Shown here: positions 24,264 through 36,056 of the stretch, piece by piece | How positions within the stretch are numbered: position 1 is the first letter of the stretch | How the letters are laid out: every line of letters begins with the position of its first letter | DNA from: Torymus aiolomorphi | Lineage: Eukaryota; Arthropoda; Insecta; Hymenoptera; Torymidae | Length of the DNA: 64,000 nt | Assembly (NCBI GenBank): GCA_036365515.1 | Contig: CM070874.1 | Span: 247,198,930 to 247,262,929, forward strand | Direction: 5' to 3' | Translations under genes and position numbers: made by a program | Notes under the pieces: model-generated | Seen by the model: only the letters and a program-made list of their open reading frames with translations | Database searches by the model: none | Told to the model about the DNA's origin: nothing

Positions 24264-26957
24264 TTATATTTCTTTAGAGACCAAAAATTCACAATTATTT
24301 ATCAGAGTATTATATACATACGGTAGTCTACTAATTTCAAATTGTTTATTAATAAAGTTATTTTGTGTATGAATAAATAGAGCTTCGGAGAATAATCTTT
24401 TTTCTTCATTGCTTTCGATATCTAGTATCTTTACGTTTTGAAAATTAATTGTGTGACCATTATCTTGTGTGTGAATAAATAATGATGAATTTTGATCTCT
24501 ATTACAGTACTTTTTTTGATGTTCTTTTATTCTAACATTCAGACGCCTACTAGTCTGCCCTACGTATGACGCGTTACAATTGTTACAATTTATCTTATAA
24601 ACTACGTTTGCGTTATTATATTTTACATTTTTGTCCTTTCCTAATTTTATAATATTATTTAGTTTATTAATCGTACTAAAAATTACATTAGTGTTACATT
24701 TATTAAAAAAGTTTTTTATCGAACATTCCATTTCTTTGACAAATGGTAGAACAATAAATTTTTTCTTATTTACATTATTGAAAATTAGTGTGGTATTCTG
24801 TGAAGTGTTATTATTAAATTTTATCTTTTTTAACCTTTTTTTAATATGATAATCTATTATGTCTTGTGGATAATCAATGGTTTTTAATAATAATTTTATG
24901 AACGAAATATTTTTTTCCTGAAAACTACTATGTGATAATTTTATTGCTCGATCAATTAAACAATAAATAATAGCAATTTTATTAGTTTGGGGATGGTGAG
25001 AATTGTAATTTAGATACCGGCCTGAAAAAGTTGGTTTTTTATACCAATTTGTAATAATATTTCTATGATCATTTATAATAATTTCAATGTCTAAAAAACT
25101 TATACTATTGTTCTTGGGTTTTTCAACCGTAAATTGTAAATTCAAATCGTACGCATTAAATATCTTTAACGTATTATCAATGTCATTCTTGTCTATACAC
25201 AGTACAATATCATCCACATAACGATAATAAAATAGCGGTTTAAATTGTAATTTATTAATACAGTAAGATTCTAAATCATCCATGACTATGTCTGACAGTA
25301 TTGGACTTATTGGATTACCCATGGCTGATCCAAAAGTCTGTCTATAAAATTTTCCGTTAAATTGAAAGAAATTATTATTTAAGATAAACTTAATAACATG
25401 GAGGAATTCAGAACAATTAATGTTAATTTTATTATACAATTGATGCCACCTTTTTTCGATAGCATTACAAACTAAATATTCTGGGATATTCGTAAACAAA
25501 CTGATTACATCGAAACTTATGATCTCATGATCTAATGGAATATACAAGTTATCGATTTTTTCTTTTAATTTTAAACTATTATCTATGTGAGATTTAGGAG
25601 TTTTAAGATTATTCTGTAGGAATTTTGCAAAAAACTTTGAAACAAAATACGTTGGTGAATTTACAGTCGAAATTATAGGTCTTACTGGAAAACCAGTTTT
25701 ATGTATTTTGATTAATCCGTATGCTTTTGATATGTTAAATTTTTGTAAAATTGGAAGAAACTTTTTTTCATTACCCATAAAATCTATTTTATTGAGCCAT
25801 TTAATTAACTCATTAGTTTTTCTTTCAAGACTAGGCAACGGATTCTTTTTAATTTTTTCATAATATTTATCATCACAAAATAATAGTTCTGTTTTTTCTG
25901 AATATGTGGACTTTTTAATTATGACAGTTGCATTTCCCTTATCAACTCTAGTTATTAAGATATCTGGGTGATGTTTTATGAACTTTTTTGTTTTTTCTAA
26001 ATCTATTTTAAACTTTTTATCTACATGAGAATTTGTAGCAAGATCTTTATTATAAAATTTTTTAATCGTGTTAAGAAACTTTGCTCTTAACTTTGGGATA
26101 TTCTCTTCATCAATGTCATTTTTTAAAAAGGATTCAAAGTTTTTTACGTAATTTAATGCTAATTTATTATCAAATCTGTTATTGTAATTAAACTTTTCAC
26201 CCAACTTTAGTATATCTATAACGTACGTTGGAAGTTGAATCCCCGAGACATTAACACACCATTTACTTGCTATGCACGGGTTGGTGACCTGTGTGTTATT
26301 GTTCGGGAGATTGACCCCGATCATATTATTGACATTAGTATTATCCTCATCTCTATATCTATCTTTATCTATCACTTTCTTATATTTTCTAAAATACAGA
26401 ACATCGAGTTTTTTTTCCAATTTCATTGTAACTTTAGTCATAACAAATATGAGTTTAGTATTGTAATAATCTATGAACCAAGAACAAATATCTATACCTA
26501 CGAAATTATGCAATTCTTTCGACATTTTATCAATTAATTTATTTATTTGTACAATTTTCATGTGAATATCTATAATCTCGATGTTTAACAGTTGAATGAT
26601 TATATTATCAGCTAATTTGTTTTGTTTAATTTTGCACTTATTTGAGAACATGTGATTATTTCTTAAGTTCTTAGTAATAAATTTCAAATGATTGGGAACC
26701 ACACTATAAAATCTGCATTTAATTAAGAATTTCAAATGTTCTCTATAGTATTTTAAATTGTATGTTTTCGTTAGTTTATAAAATTTTTTTCTTATAATAA
26801 AGCCGAATATTGTGAAAACTATATGTAGTACTAAGTTTAAATTTAAGTCCTTTCTATTTATTAAGTAGTGTTTTAATAATTCTCGATGTGTATTGTGTTG
26901 GTTTACCGTGTGTGTTAAATTTCTATCTTGATGATGCGCCTTCAATGTAGTCATCAT
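24264..26957 (-). CDS. intact PLE3 reverse transcriptase with GIY-YIG endonuclease
   Basis: An uninterrupted 897-residue ORF with the full Penelope architecture. A long basic N-terminal region of about 300 residues is followed by the RT core with TRVDKGNATVIIKKSTYS, AYGLIKIHKTGFPVRPIIS, ISFDVISLFTNIPEYL, GSAMGNPISPILSDI and the catalytic YVDD at about residues 580-583. The C-terminal GIY-YIG nuclease starts near residue 785 (VVYKINCNNCNASYVGQTS). The start ATG at 26957 lies just inside the upstream terminal repeat. All catalytic blocks and the length fit the family, so the enzyme may be functional. It nicks chromosomal DNA and reverse transcribes its own RNA. The neighbouring inverted fragment at 27838-28481 is nearly identical over the C-terminus. 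Confidence 0.9.
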   Translation of the reverse strand: MMTTLKAHHQDRNLTHTVNQHNTHRELLKHYLINRKDLNLNLVLHIVFTIFGFIIRKKFYKLTKTYNLKYYREHLKFLIKCRFYSVVPNHLKFITKNLRNNHMFSNKCKIKQNKLADNIIIQLLNIEIIDIHMKIVQINKLIDKMSKELHNFVGIDICSWFIDYYNTKLIFVMTKVTMKLEKKLDVLYFRKYKKVIDKDRYRDEDNTNVNNMIGVNLPNNNTQVTNPCIASKWCVNVSGIQLPTYVIDILKLGEKFNYNNRFDNKLALNYVKNFESFLKNDIDEENIPKLRAKFLNTIKKFYNKDLATNSHVDKKFKIDLEKTKKFIKHHPDILITRVDKGNATVIIKKSTYSEKTELLFCDDKYYEKIKKNPLPSLERKTNELIKWLNKIDFMGNEKKFLPILQKFNISKAYGLIKIHKTGFPVRPIISTVNSPTYFVSKFFAKFLQNNLKTPKSHIDNSLKLKEKIDNLYIPLDHEIISFDVISLFTNIPEYLVCNAIEKRWHQLYNKININCSEFLHVIKFILNNNFFQFNGKFYRQTFGSAMGNPISPILSDIVMDDLESYCINKLQFKPLFYYRYVDDIVLCIDKNDIDNTLKIFNAYDLNLQFTVEKPKNNSISFLDIEIIINDHRNIITNWYKKPTFSGRYLNYNSHHPQTNKIAIIYCLIDRAIKLSHSSFQEKNISFIKLLLKTIDYPQDIIDYHIKKRLKKIKFNNNTSQNTTLIFNNVNKKKFIVLPFVKEMECSIKNFFNKCNTNVIFSTINKLNNIIKLGKDKNVKYNNANVVYKINCNNCNASYVGQTSRRLNVRIKEHQKKYCNRDQNSSLFIHTQDNGHTINFQNVKILDIESNEEKRLFSEALFIHTQNNFINKQFEISRLPYVYNTLINNCEFLVSKEI

Positions 26958-27153
26958 GGTGTTGAGATGAATGGTTTTCTCGAACTCTCAAACAACGTAT
27001 TCCAGGCCAAACGTTGTATATAATTTTAAGTTGTTGATCTCAGCTAATGGTAGAGTATTGTAGATAATTATTTTATGAAGCTAATGGCCATATCTACCAG
27101 TGAAAGGTGATTTTTTTTTTTAAAAATTAAAAAATAAAAAACACCATAATCTT

Positions 27154-27191
27154 CGACGTTTCGGAGACTTTATTCATATCTCCCTCTTCAG
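27154..27191 (-). ncRNA. hammerhead ribozyme core, second PLE3 terminal repeat
   Basis: Same core as at 23828-23865, in the direct terminal repeat upstream of the ORF. Confidence 0.65.
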
Positions 27192-27265
27192 GAATCTATA
27201 ATTAATAATTTAAGAAATTTAACACACTGTTTTTTTAGAAATAACACAAATATACGACGACTTTC

Positions 27266-27426
27266 AATTGGCATGGTGTGGTTTGTGCACATAAGAATTA
27301 TGCACATATTTATTGTGCACACTTTAGCATTGGTGTATATCTATATCTATGTGTATACTCCAATGCTAAAGTGTGCACAATAAATATGTGCATAATTCTT
27401 ATGTGCACAAACCACACCATGCCCTT
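27266..27426. mobile_element. perfect-arm MITE inside a PLE3 terminal repeat
   Basis: A ~155-bp palindrome starting GGCATGGTGTGGTTTGTGCA and ending in its inverse, with arms of about 75 bp and a short AT-rich loop. The other PLE3 terminal repeats (23932 and about 28800) lack it, so the empty site is visible and the insertion is younger than PLE3. The ORFs across it are artefacts. Confidence 0.75.
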
Positions 27427-27837
27427 ACAATCCTTAATTACATATCGTAATGTCAAGTAGTTTATGCGGGCAACAATCCGCTCGTCAGTGATTTTAGAAA
27501 ACAATTTTCTCGCTTTATATATTCAAGTAACATTTAAATGTGTAAGTGCGTATCTAATTCACTACTACAACATAAACAATGAAAGAGTGGGAGAAAGGCA
27601 AACCGTAAGAGTCGAAGAGAGCGAAGAGAGATACCAGGGCGACACGTATTGGCGAAAGTAACCCTAATAACCTTAGTCTCTATAATACAAGACTATGGAT
27701 ACTTCCATTATACATGCGTTCCTAGTAACCTTTTAGCTAACGTACATGGATGTTATATTTCTTTAGAGACCAAAAATTCACAATTATTTATCAGAGTATT
27801 ATATACATACGGTAGTCTACTAATTTCAAATTGTTTA

Positions 27838-28481
27838 TTAATAAAGTTATTTTATTATTAAAAAACAATGATTATCCACAAGACATAATAGATTATCATA
27901 TTAAAAAAAGGTTAAAAAAGATAAAATTTAATAATAACACTTCACAGAATACCACACTAATTTTCAATAATGTAAATAAGAAAAAATTTATTGTTCTACC
28001 ATTTGTCAAAGAAATGGAATGTTCAATAAAAAACTTTTTTAATAAATGTAACACTAATGTAATTTTTAGTACGATTAATAAACTAAATAATATTATAAAA
28101 TTATGTAAGGACAAAAATGTAAAATATAATAACGCAAACGTAGTTTATAAGATAAATTGTAACAATTGTAACGCGTCATACGTAGGGCAGACTAGTAGGC
28201 GTCTGAATGTTAGAATAAAAGAACATCAAAAAAAGTACTGTAATAGAGATCAAAATTCATCATTATTTATTCACACACAAGATAATAGTCACACAATTAA
28301 TTTTCAAAACGTAAAGATACTAGATATCGAAAGCAATAAAGAAAAAAGATTATTCTCCGAAGCTCTATTTATTCATACACAAAATAACTTTATTAATAAA
28401 CAATTTGAAATTAGTAGACTACCGTATGTATATAATACTCTGATAAATAATTGTGAATTTTTGGTCTCTAAAGAAATATAA
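27838..28481 (+). pseudogene. PLE3 C-terminal fragment, plus copy
   Basis: About 210 open codons matching the C-terminal quarter of the intact ORF, from NDYPQDIIDYHIKKR to the shared end, including the GIY-YIG motif. A few substitutions distinguish it (for example LCKDKN for LGKDKN and DNSHT for DNGHT). It lacks the polymerase, and its 5' edge is fused directly to the inverted terminal repeat at about 27855. It is a 5'-truncated partner from the same or a related insertion. Confidence 0.8.
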
Positions 28482-28878
28482 CATCCATGTACGTTAGCTA
28501 AAAGGTTACTAGGAACGCATGTATAATGGAAGTATCCATAGTCTTGTATTATAGAGACTAAGGTTATTAGGGTTACTTTCGCCAATACGTGTCGCCCTGG
28601 TATCTCTCTTCGCTCTCTTCGACTCTTACGGTTTGCCTTTCTCCCACTCTTTCATTGTTTATGTTGTAGTGGTGAATTAGATACGCACTTACACATTTAA
28701 ATGTTACTTGAATATATAAAGCGAGAAAATTGTTTTCTAAAATCACTGACGAGCGGATTGTTGCCCGCATAAACTACTTGACATTACGATATGTAATTAA
28801 GGATTGTAAGTCGTCGTATATTTGTGTTATTTTTAAAAAACAGTGTGTTAAATTTCTTAAATTATTAATTATAGATTC

Positions 28879-28916
28879 CTGAAGAGGGAGATATGAATAA
28901 AGTCTCCGAAACGTCG
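28879..28916 (+). ncRNA. hammerhead ribozyme core, PLE3 plus copy
   Basis: CTGAAGA (28879-28885), a GGAGA/TCTCC stem and GAAACGTC (from 28908). Confidence 0.65.
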
Positions 28917-29007
28917 AAGATTATGGTGTTTTTTATTTTTTAATTTTTAAAAAAAAAAATCACCTTTCACTGGTAGATATGGCCATTAGCTTCATAAAAT
29001 AATTACC

Positions 29008-29010
<3 letters not shown>

Positions 29011-29090
<80 letters not shown>

Positions 29091-29433
29091 TCATTGTACG
29101 GTATTTTGAGGATTTCATAAAGAATTTGTACAATAGTGGTGACACAAATATAAACATTGTTATAAACAACCAATAAACAAGTGCGTGACTAAAGAAATAA
29201 TGACCCTAAGGTTATCGACTAACACCACGACGCCTGCGGCGCCCGCTTTTACGGAAAAATATCACGGAATTTCCGAAATCGATGTATTAACACACTATTG
29301 TGGAAACCGCTGAAAAATCCTCAAAATGCCTCTCAAGTGCTTTGGACTTTTGAGGAGACTCCTCAAAATGCCTACAAAATCCTCAAAATTCGGTATATAT
29401 GACCTATATAATCCTCAAAATGCGTCCCAGATG

Positions 29434-29518
<85 letters not shown>

Positions 29519-29525
29519 ACACACA
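29011..29525. repeat. (TA)n tracts and a CCTCAAAATGCC motif array with core
   Basis: (TA)n at 29010-29085 and 29437-29514 flank an array. The motif TCCTCAAAATGCC and variants occurs about six times at 29280-29430. The core GTGACTAAAGAAATAATGAC starts near 29185 and continues into CACCACGACGCCTGCGGCGC. The same extended core is at 35277. Short ORFs here only read the TA tract. Confidence 0.6.
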
Positions 29526-32500
29526 CCGGTTTCCCAAACTAAGACGTACACGAGATTTTCTCTCAGCCAAATTGATAAATTCGTCAAAATCATTTTTGAA
29601 AATTGTATATTTTACTTTGGCTTGGACCGCAAACTCGCGTTCGAGAAAGCGGAATTGCGGAACTCGGAAAACGCCAGCCTTTCCAAACTGTGACTCTAGC
29701 AAAGAAGCGGCAACTTCAACACGCAATATCTGAGCACAACTAAATAAAGCCAACAAACTACCTAACCATTGATACAACATAATAGCATGATATTCATGAT
29801 GTTTCCATCAATAGCTATTGTTTCCAAGTACATATTACTACTGTAGCGCACAACGTAATACATAATTTGTAGGCTACAGAACAATGTTTACAAATGGTGA
29901 ACATCTGCGACGGCGTCCAGAGATGGCGCCAGTGCGACTTACGTCGCACCGTATGAATGCAGCGCGCGGAGTCACGGCCGTAAATGAGCTCGTGGTGTCG
30001 CGCGTATATGCGTATCTCTGCAGTACTTATTTTCAAAGAAACTAAGCTAAAGAATCATAGTTTTGTTACTGAAAAGTAATAATACCCAATTTGTCGTGCG
30101 CTTCCTTACTTCCTGTTAACACGAGATATGTTCTTGTTTACACGAGATGTGGACTGTCCAAGTTTTTTCCTCCCTAGGTGCGTAATATACTAATTTATGA
30201 AAAAAGTAACGAAGCTTTCCAATCAGACATACTTTTATACTGTTACGAGTGAGAAATCGCAAATAAATTAATAAATAATACACAAAATCATATTTATCCA
30301 TATAACATAAGACAGTAACGTTACTATTCATAGTGATTAATAATTAATTTATTGTTATTCTTAGAATTTATTATTCATAACTTTTTCTTGAAATTACTAT
30401 TACTATGAGTTTATAATTTTTCGTAATTATTTATTCATAGTGTTCAATAATTAAACATAAACCTCCCAGCGTGAAAAAAGTTACTAAGGCCTAAATATTT
30501 CACATAGTATTAGCCAAGTATGGGCAAGATGTGGCCTATAAGAAACAATATATGGGCGAAATATTGGCTTTATAATGCCACAGCGCCGGAGCCACATACT
30601 GTCTATCTTTATAGATATATCTTGGGCAGCTATTGCCCATATATTGCTTATACAAATCAAATGTTTCGAAGAAATCCTAACTCGTAAAATCGAACTTATA
30701 CCCCGACAGTTTTTTCAGAGCTTCTTCCAGATTATTAAGCAAACCTAGAAAAATATTACGAGCAAACTTTTACTGGGTGATAGAACGTTCAAAACTGCAG
30801 CGAAGTGTTCTCTTGATTTTTTGTGATTTTATGTATTTTATTTTTAATAAGCTTGAAACTCTACCAATTGCTTGGTCGGTAATGGTAGGACTATGCTACC
30901 CCGTTAAGGTATGGCTGAAAGTATGGGCTAAAGAATTGCTGGTAGTATGGCTGGAAGTATAATGGTTAAAAGTATGGCTTAAAGAAGGTCGAAAATATTG
31001 GCACTATATTAAGTATATATTGGCAATATATTGGGAATATATTGGCAACAATTGGCAATCTCACAATCGTTACATACAAAATTATACACAGTTTGTACAA
31101 AGTTCAAATTTAGATAAAGTTTAAACAAAGTTTAGACCAAGTTCAGAGCAAGGTTATAGAAAGTCTCCAAGTCTTAATGAAAATCTCGCTTAAAGTGTCG
31201 CATACAACGTTTATATGAAGTTTAAACAAAGTTCAGGAAAAGTTCAGGCAAAGTTTGTACAGAGTGTAGATAAAGTTTAGATAAAGTTTAGATAAAGTTT
31301 ATACAGAGTTTAGACCAAGTTTATACATACAACGGTTATAGAGTATAGCTGAAGTCTAGATAAAGCTTGAACAAAGTTTATACCTCGTTTAGATCAAGTT
31401 TATAGAATGTCTCGCTCGAAGTCTCGCTTGAAGTCTCGCTCGAAGTCTGGTTAAAAGTCTCGTTCGAAGTCTGGCTAAAAGTCCCGCACGAAGTCTCGCT
31501 CGAAGTCTCGCTAAAATTCTCTCTCGAAGTCTCGCTAAAAGTCTGGCTAAAAGTCCCGCTCGAAGTCTCGCTAAAAGTCTCACTAAAATTCTGTCTCGAA
31601 GTCTTGCTAAAAGTCTGGCTAAAAGTCCCGCTCGAAGTCTCACAAAAGTCTGGTTAAAAGTCTCGCTCGAAGTCTCGCCAAAAGTCTCGCTAAAAGTCCC
31701 GCACGAAGTCTCGCTCGAAGTCTCGCTAAAAGTCTCTCTCAAAGTCTCGCTAAAAGTCCCGCTCGAACTCTCGCTAAAAGTCCCGCTCGAAGTCTCACTA
31801 AAAGTCTGGTTAAAAGTCTCGCTGAAAGTCTCGCTGAAAGTCTCGTCAAAAGTCTCGCTCGAAGTCTCGCTAAAAGTCTGGTTAAAAGTCTTGCTCGAAG
31901 TCTTGCTCGAAGTCTCGCCAAAAGTCTCGCTCAAAGTCTCGCCAAAAGTCTAGCTCTAAGTTTCGCTAAAAGTCTTGCTCGAAGTCCAGCTCAAACTTTG
32001 GCTTGAAGACTTTGAGACTTTTTATCAACTTCGTCAAAATATGTTGTAAACTATGTTTGAACTTTATGCAAAATATATCTCAACTTTATGTAAAATGTGT
32101 ATAAACTTTGAATGCAACGCTTCAAGCGAAACTTTCTATAAATTTTGTCTAAACTTGCTCTAAACTTTACCCAAACTTTATCTAAATTATATCTAAACCT
32201 AATTCAAACTCTGTATACACTTGGTCTAAACTCTGTATAAACTTTATCTAAACTTTATCTAAACTTTATCTACACTCTGTATAAACTTTGCCTGAACTTT
32301 TCCTGAACTTTGTTTAAACTTCATATAACCGTACGTTGTATGCGACACTTTAAGCAAGATTTTCATTAAGACTTGGAGACTTTCTATAACCTTGCTCTGA
32401 ACTTGGTCTAAACTTTGTTTAAACTTTATCTAAATTTGAACTTTGTACAAACTGTGTATAATTTTTTATGTAACGATTGTGAGATTGCCAATTGTTGCCA

Positions 32501-33874
32501 ATATATTCCCAATATATTGCCAATATATACTTAATATAGTGCCAATATTTTCGACCTTCTTTAAGCCATACTTTTAACCATTATACTTCCAGCCATATTA
32601 CCAGCCATTCTTTAGCTCATACTTTCAGCCATACCTTAACGGGGTGGCATAGTCCTACCATTACCGACCAAGCAATTGGTAGAGTTTCAAGCTTATTAAA
32701 AATAAAATACATAAAATCACAAAAAATCAAGAGAACACTTCGCTGCACTTCATTCATATACACAGTGCATATACACAGTAAACGAAAGTAGGACGAAAAT
32801 ATATTGATATTAAGTTATTTTTTGTCTCAAAGTTACCATTTATTCATGCGTGAACGATTGTAATAGAAAATAATATAATTTTCCTTTAAAAGGTAAAAGA
32901 AAAGAAAAATTTAAATAAGACCTTGCTTGTGTATATTTTTCTACGCGTATCGGCAGTTAAGACAATGCTTGTATTAATTTTACTTGAAAGTAAGAAATCT
33001 TATATCAGGTTTGGGAAAAATTTTTAAAAAGAAATACATGCTTAACTTAAGCCATGAAATGTATGTTAATTACTAGTCCAGAAAGGCAGTAGTATTATAT
33101 AACAAATTGGATATTATTACTTTTCAGTAACGAAACTATGATTCTTTAGCTTAGTTTCTTTGAAAATAAGTACTGCAGTGATACGCATATACGCGCGACA
33201 CCTCGAGCTCATTTACGGCCGTGACTGCGCGCTGCGTTCATACGGTGCGACGTAAGTCGTATTGGCGCCATCTCTGGACGCCGTCGCAAATTTTCACCAT
33301 TTGTAAACATTGCTCGTTAGCCTACAAATTACGTATTACATTGTGCGCTACAGTAATAATATGTACTTGGAATAAATAGCTATTGATGAAAACATTATGA
33401 ATATCATACTATTATGTTGTATCAATGATTAGATAGTTTGTTTACTTTATTTAGTTGTGCTCAGCTATTGCGAGTTGAAGTTGCCGCTTCTTTGCTAGAG
33501 TCACAGTTTGGAAAGTCTGGCGTTTTCCGAGTTCCGCAATTCCGCTTTCTCGAACGCGAGTTTGCGGTCCGAGGCAAAGTAAAATATACAATTTTCAAAA
33601 CTGCGTTAAATAAATATTATTACATGAAATGCTATCGGGTAAAGGTGGTATAGCCTCCAAATTGAACAAACTACAAGAAACTATCATAAAAGCCGTACCG
33701 CAAATATTTATCGAAAAAATAATTTTTTTACTTTTTGTGTTTGGAATTTTATGAATTTTTTTATAGCGCCATTCGATCCCTTGGGTCCGAAAACCCCTAG
33801 GGCCCTCAGACATTGACGAATTGATCAATTTGGATGCGAGAAAATCTCGTGTACGTCTTAGTTTGGGAACCCGG
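29526..33874. mobile_element. 4.35-kb foldback element
   Basis: Ends CCGGTTTCCCAAACTAAGAC and its inverse (33854-33874) open two arms of about 1.9 kb that pair through nearly their whole length: 29540-29720 with 33440-33610, 29900-30110 with 33110-33300, and 30740-31390 with 31990-32760. About 190 bases at 33605-33790 are inserted in the right arm only. The loop is an 11-bp tandem array. There is no transposase, and TA tracts flank both ends. Its superfamily is unknown. Long-armed MULE-like or Foldback elements have this shape. Confidence 0.75.
31398..31990. repeat. 11-bp tandem array at the foldback centre
   Basis: About 50 copies of an 11-bp unit, mostly AAGTCTCGCTA or AAGTCTCGCTC with variants. 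Because 11 is not a multiple of three, long ORFs with Arg/Leu or Ser/Glu/Thr periodicity appear on the minus strand. They are products of the repeat and not genes. Confidence 0.85.
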
Positions 33875-34149
<275 letters not shown>

Positions 34150-35175
34150 TGTAACATGGCAAATTGTCTGTTACTGAAACCGAGGGGGCGAGAGCACGGC
34201 GGTTGCGAAAGACGACAGACCGACGCGCGAGAACGTGCACAAGCATGCACACACACTCCTACGCGCACACTGTCTTTCACCGCACCCGTGTCCCGGCGCG
34301 CACCTTCCTCAAACGTTCTCCCTCTCTACGACTCGGCCAGGGAAAAGAAGACCAGCAGCAGCTACAGCAGGAACAAGCTGCAGGAGGACGACAGCGAGCG
34401 CCGCTCTCCCATGCGGCTGACAGCAGCAGCCGACGCCAGCCGGGAGAGAGAGAGAGAGAGAAGGAGCGAGAGAGAGAGAGAGAAGGAGCGAGAGAGAGAG
34501 AGAGAGAAGGAGCGAGAGAGAGAGACGCAGTGACTCAGCGCTGTATCGGCCATCCGCCGGACGGCGCGTGCGAGCATCGGCCGTATACGGAACGCTCGCG
34601 CACGCCGCAGTGAAGAAGACGGCCGATGGACGAACGAGGACAGCGGAGCAGAGCAGCGTGAGCACACCGGCCGGCATAACCATTCTGTCGCCTACCGCCG
34701 TGCCGCGTGCTCGCGAGAGTTGTCGCTGCGAATCATGTGTCTGCCAGTGCGCCCTGACGATTCTCGCCACCGTCTGGAGGCAGCGTCCTAGGGAGAGCGA
34801 GGGAGAGAACGAGAGAGCGAGAGGAAGCAGCAGCAGCAGCGTCCTGGCCGAGGTTTGCCCCTTTATTTCCCGTCCCCGTTGTTCCTCGCGTAGTGTGTGT
34901 GCGTGTCCGAGTCGGGAGTCGCGAGAGATTACGAACTCGCGCCAGCTGCAGCTCGAGCTGTAGCTGTAGTTTAGATTAGGATTTTCTGCTTTCGGCTGAA
35001 GCTAGCCGGCGAATAAAGTTAACGGTGCAATTGACGCGTGAACCTGGCGCCCATACCATTGTACTGTACACTAAATAAATTGATATTAATAAACTACTTA
35101 GAGTTTACCCTGTTTTTCTGTTGTATTTGAAAATTACCCGCGAACCTTTGCCTTGATCCCCGGCAGAGCGTTACA
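34150..35175 (+). mobile_element. solo LTR (TGTAAC...GTTACA), 1,026 bp
   Basis: A GC-rich block inserted in a TA tract, with canonical TG...CA ends (TGTAACATGG and GAGCGTTACA), an AATAAA polyadenylation signal near 35011 and an internal GA-rich tract (34443-34525). The ATAT sequence on both sides fits a 4-bp duplication but is not diagnostic in a TA tract. No gag or pol is present. The several 60-190-codon ORFs within it overlap in all frames and are not supported. Confidence 0.65.
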
Positions 35176-35199
35176 ATATATATATATATATATATATAA

Positions 35200-35560
35200 C
35201 TTAGTACACCGCTACCTTCCAGGACACCTACAGGTTTTCTGCAATAGAAGTAGGTATAAAACGATAAACAGTATATAAGTGACTAAAGAAATAATATCCC
35301 TCAGGGTGTTGACTAACACCACGACGCCTGCGGCGCCCCCTTTCAGTTCCGCAGTATTTTACGTTGATTTCGGAAAAATTTTACGGAAAAAAACGTTGTG
35401 AAAGAAACCCTAAATGTCCTGAATAATACAAAAATGTCCTGAGAAGTAGCGGTAAACATATTCCTAATTCAGTACAGTCCTGAAAACATGCAAATGTCCT
35501 GAAACATAGCGGTAAACCAATAAAAAGTCCTGAAACATAGCGGTGAACAGAAATATATAT
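35200..35560. repeat. GTCCTGAAA motif array with core
   Basis: TGTCCTGAAACATAGCGG and shorter variants occur about six times at 35412-35545. They are preceded by inverted relatives (CCAGGACACC at 35218) and by the core GTGACTAAAGAAATAATATC at 35277, with the extended CACCACGACGCCTGCGGCGC. It lies directly outside the left end of the virus-like element. Confidence 0.6.
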
Positions 35561-35835
35561 ATAAGTAGGTAAACAGTGGCGGTTCCACTTCCTGGAATTC
35601 CAGGTGGCCCAGAACCGCCACTGGGGTTTCTGGAACATGCGTTCCAGAACGGCAAGAGGTGCATTAACCCAAGTGGCTCAGAACCACCACAGGGTTTCTG
35701 GAGTTGTAGGAGGCTAGTTAACCCAAGTGGCCCAGAACCCCCACAGGGTTTCTAGAGTTGTAGAAGGTTAGATAACCCATCGAGCATCCTGCGGCCAGCT
35801 GTGGCGCTGCAAACGGTCAGCTGTCAGCGGCATGG
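35561..35835. repeat. left terminal inverted repeat of the virus-like element
   Basis: Inverted match to 52310-52645. Inside it a ~70-bp unit with GGCCCAGAACC and CAGGGTTTCTGGAGTTGTAG is repeated two to three times. Confidence 0.75.
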
Positions 35836-35959
35836 AGGCCACCATGCGCGCCCTCTATAGCTAATTTGTAGGTTAGGTTTTGTATAAGTATTACTTCTAA
35901 GAATAATATTACTAACTTAATAATAGAAATATTCAAGTATCTTGAATACTTTTATATTT

Positions 35960-36056
35960 GAAAACAAAAATTAGCTGACTCTAGGACTCGAACTAAAGAT
36001 CTTGCTGTTGTTGTCCCAGAGCGCTAATCACTAGGCAACGGCCTAGTTAGAAATAC
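35960..36056 (-). repeat. tRNA-derived SINE-like segment
   Basis: On the minus strand an A-box-like TAGTGATTAGCG and a B-box AGTTCGAGTCC occur with tRNA spacing. The acceptor ends do not pair, so it is a tRNA-related SINE or relic rather than a working tRNA gene. Confidence 0.45.

Larger units (their letters stand above)
23702..29010. mobile_element. Penelope-like element 3, inverted arrangement with direct terminal repeats
   Basis: A minus-strand full-length copy is flanked by direct repeats (23702-24360 and about 27028-27855). It is followed by a plus-strand C-terminal fragment with its own terminal repeat (28482-29010), which is inverted relative to the others. This is the classic complex Penelope structure. 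Three hammerhead cores mark the three terminal repeats. Confidence 0.85.

Noticed and set aside
26235..26537. 100-codon plus-strand ORF
   Set aside because: Antisense shadow of the intact PLE3 RT frame.
31389..31934. 181-codon minus-strand ORF with Ser/Glu/Thr and Arg/Leu periodicity
   Set aside because: It is a translation of an 11-bp tandem DNA repeat. Other frames give equally periodic peptides, so there is no evidence of coding.
35960..36056. Functional tRNA gene on the minus strand
   Set aside because: A and B boxes are present but the acceptor ends do not pair, so a SINE-like relic is more likely.
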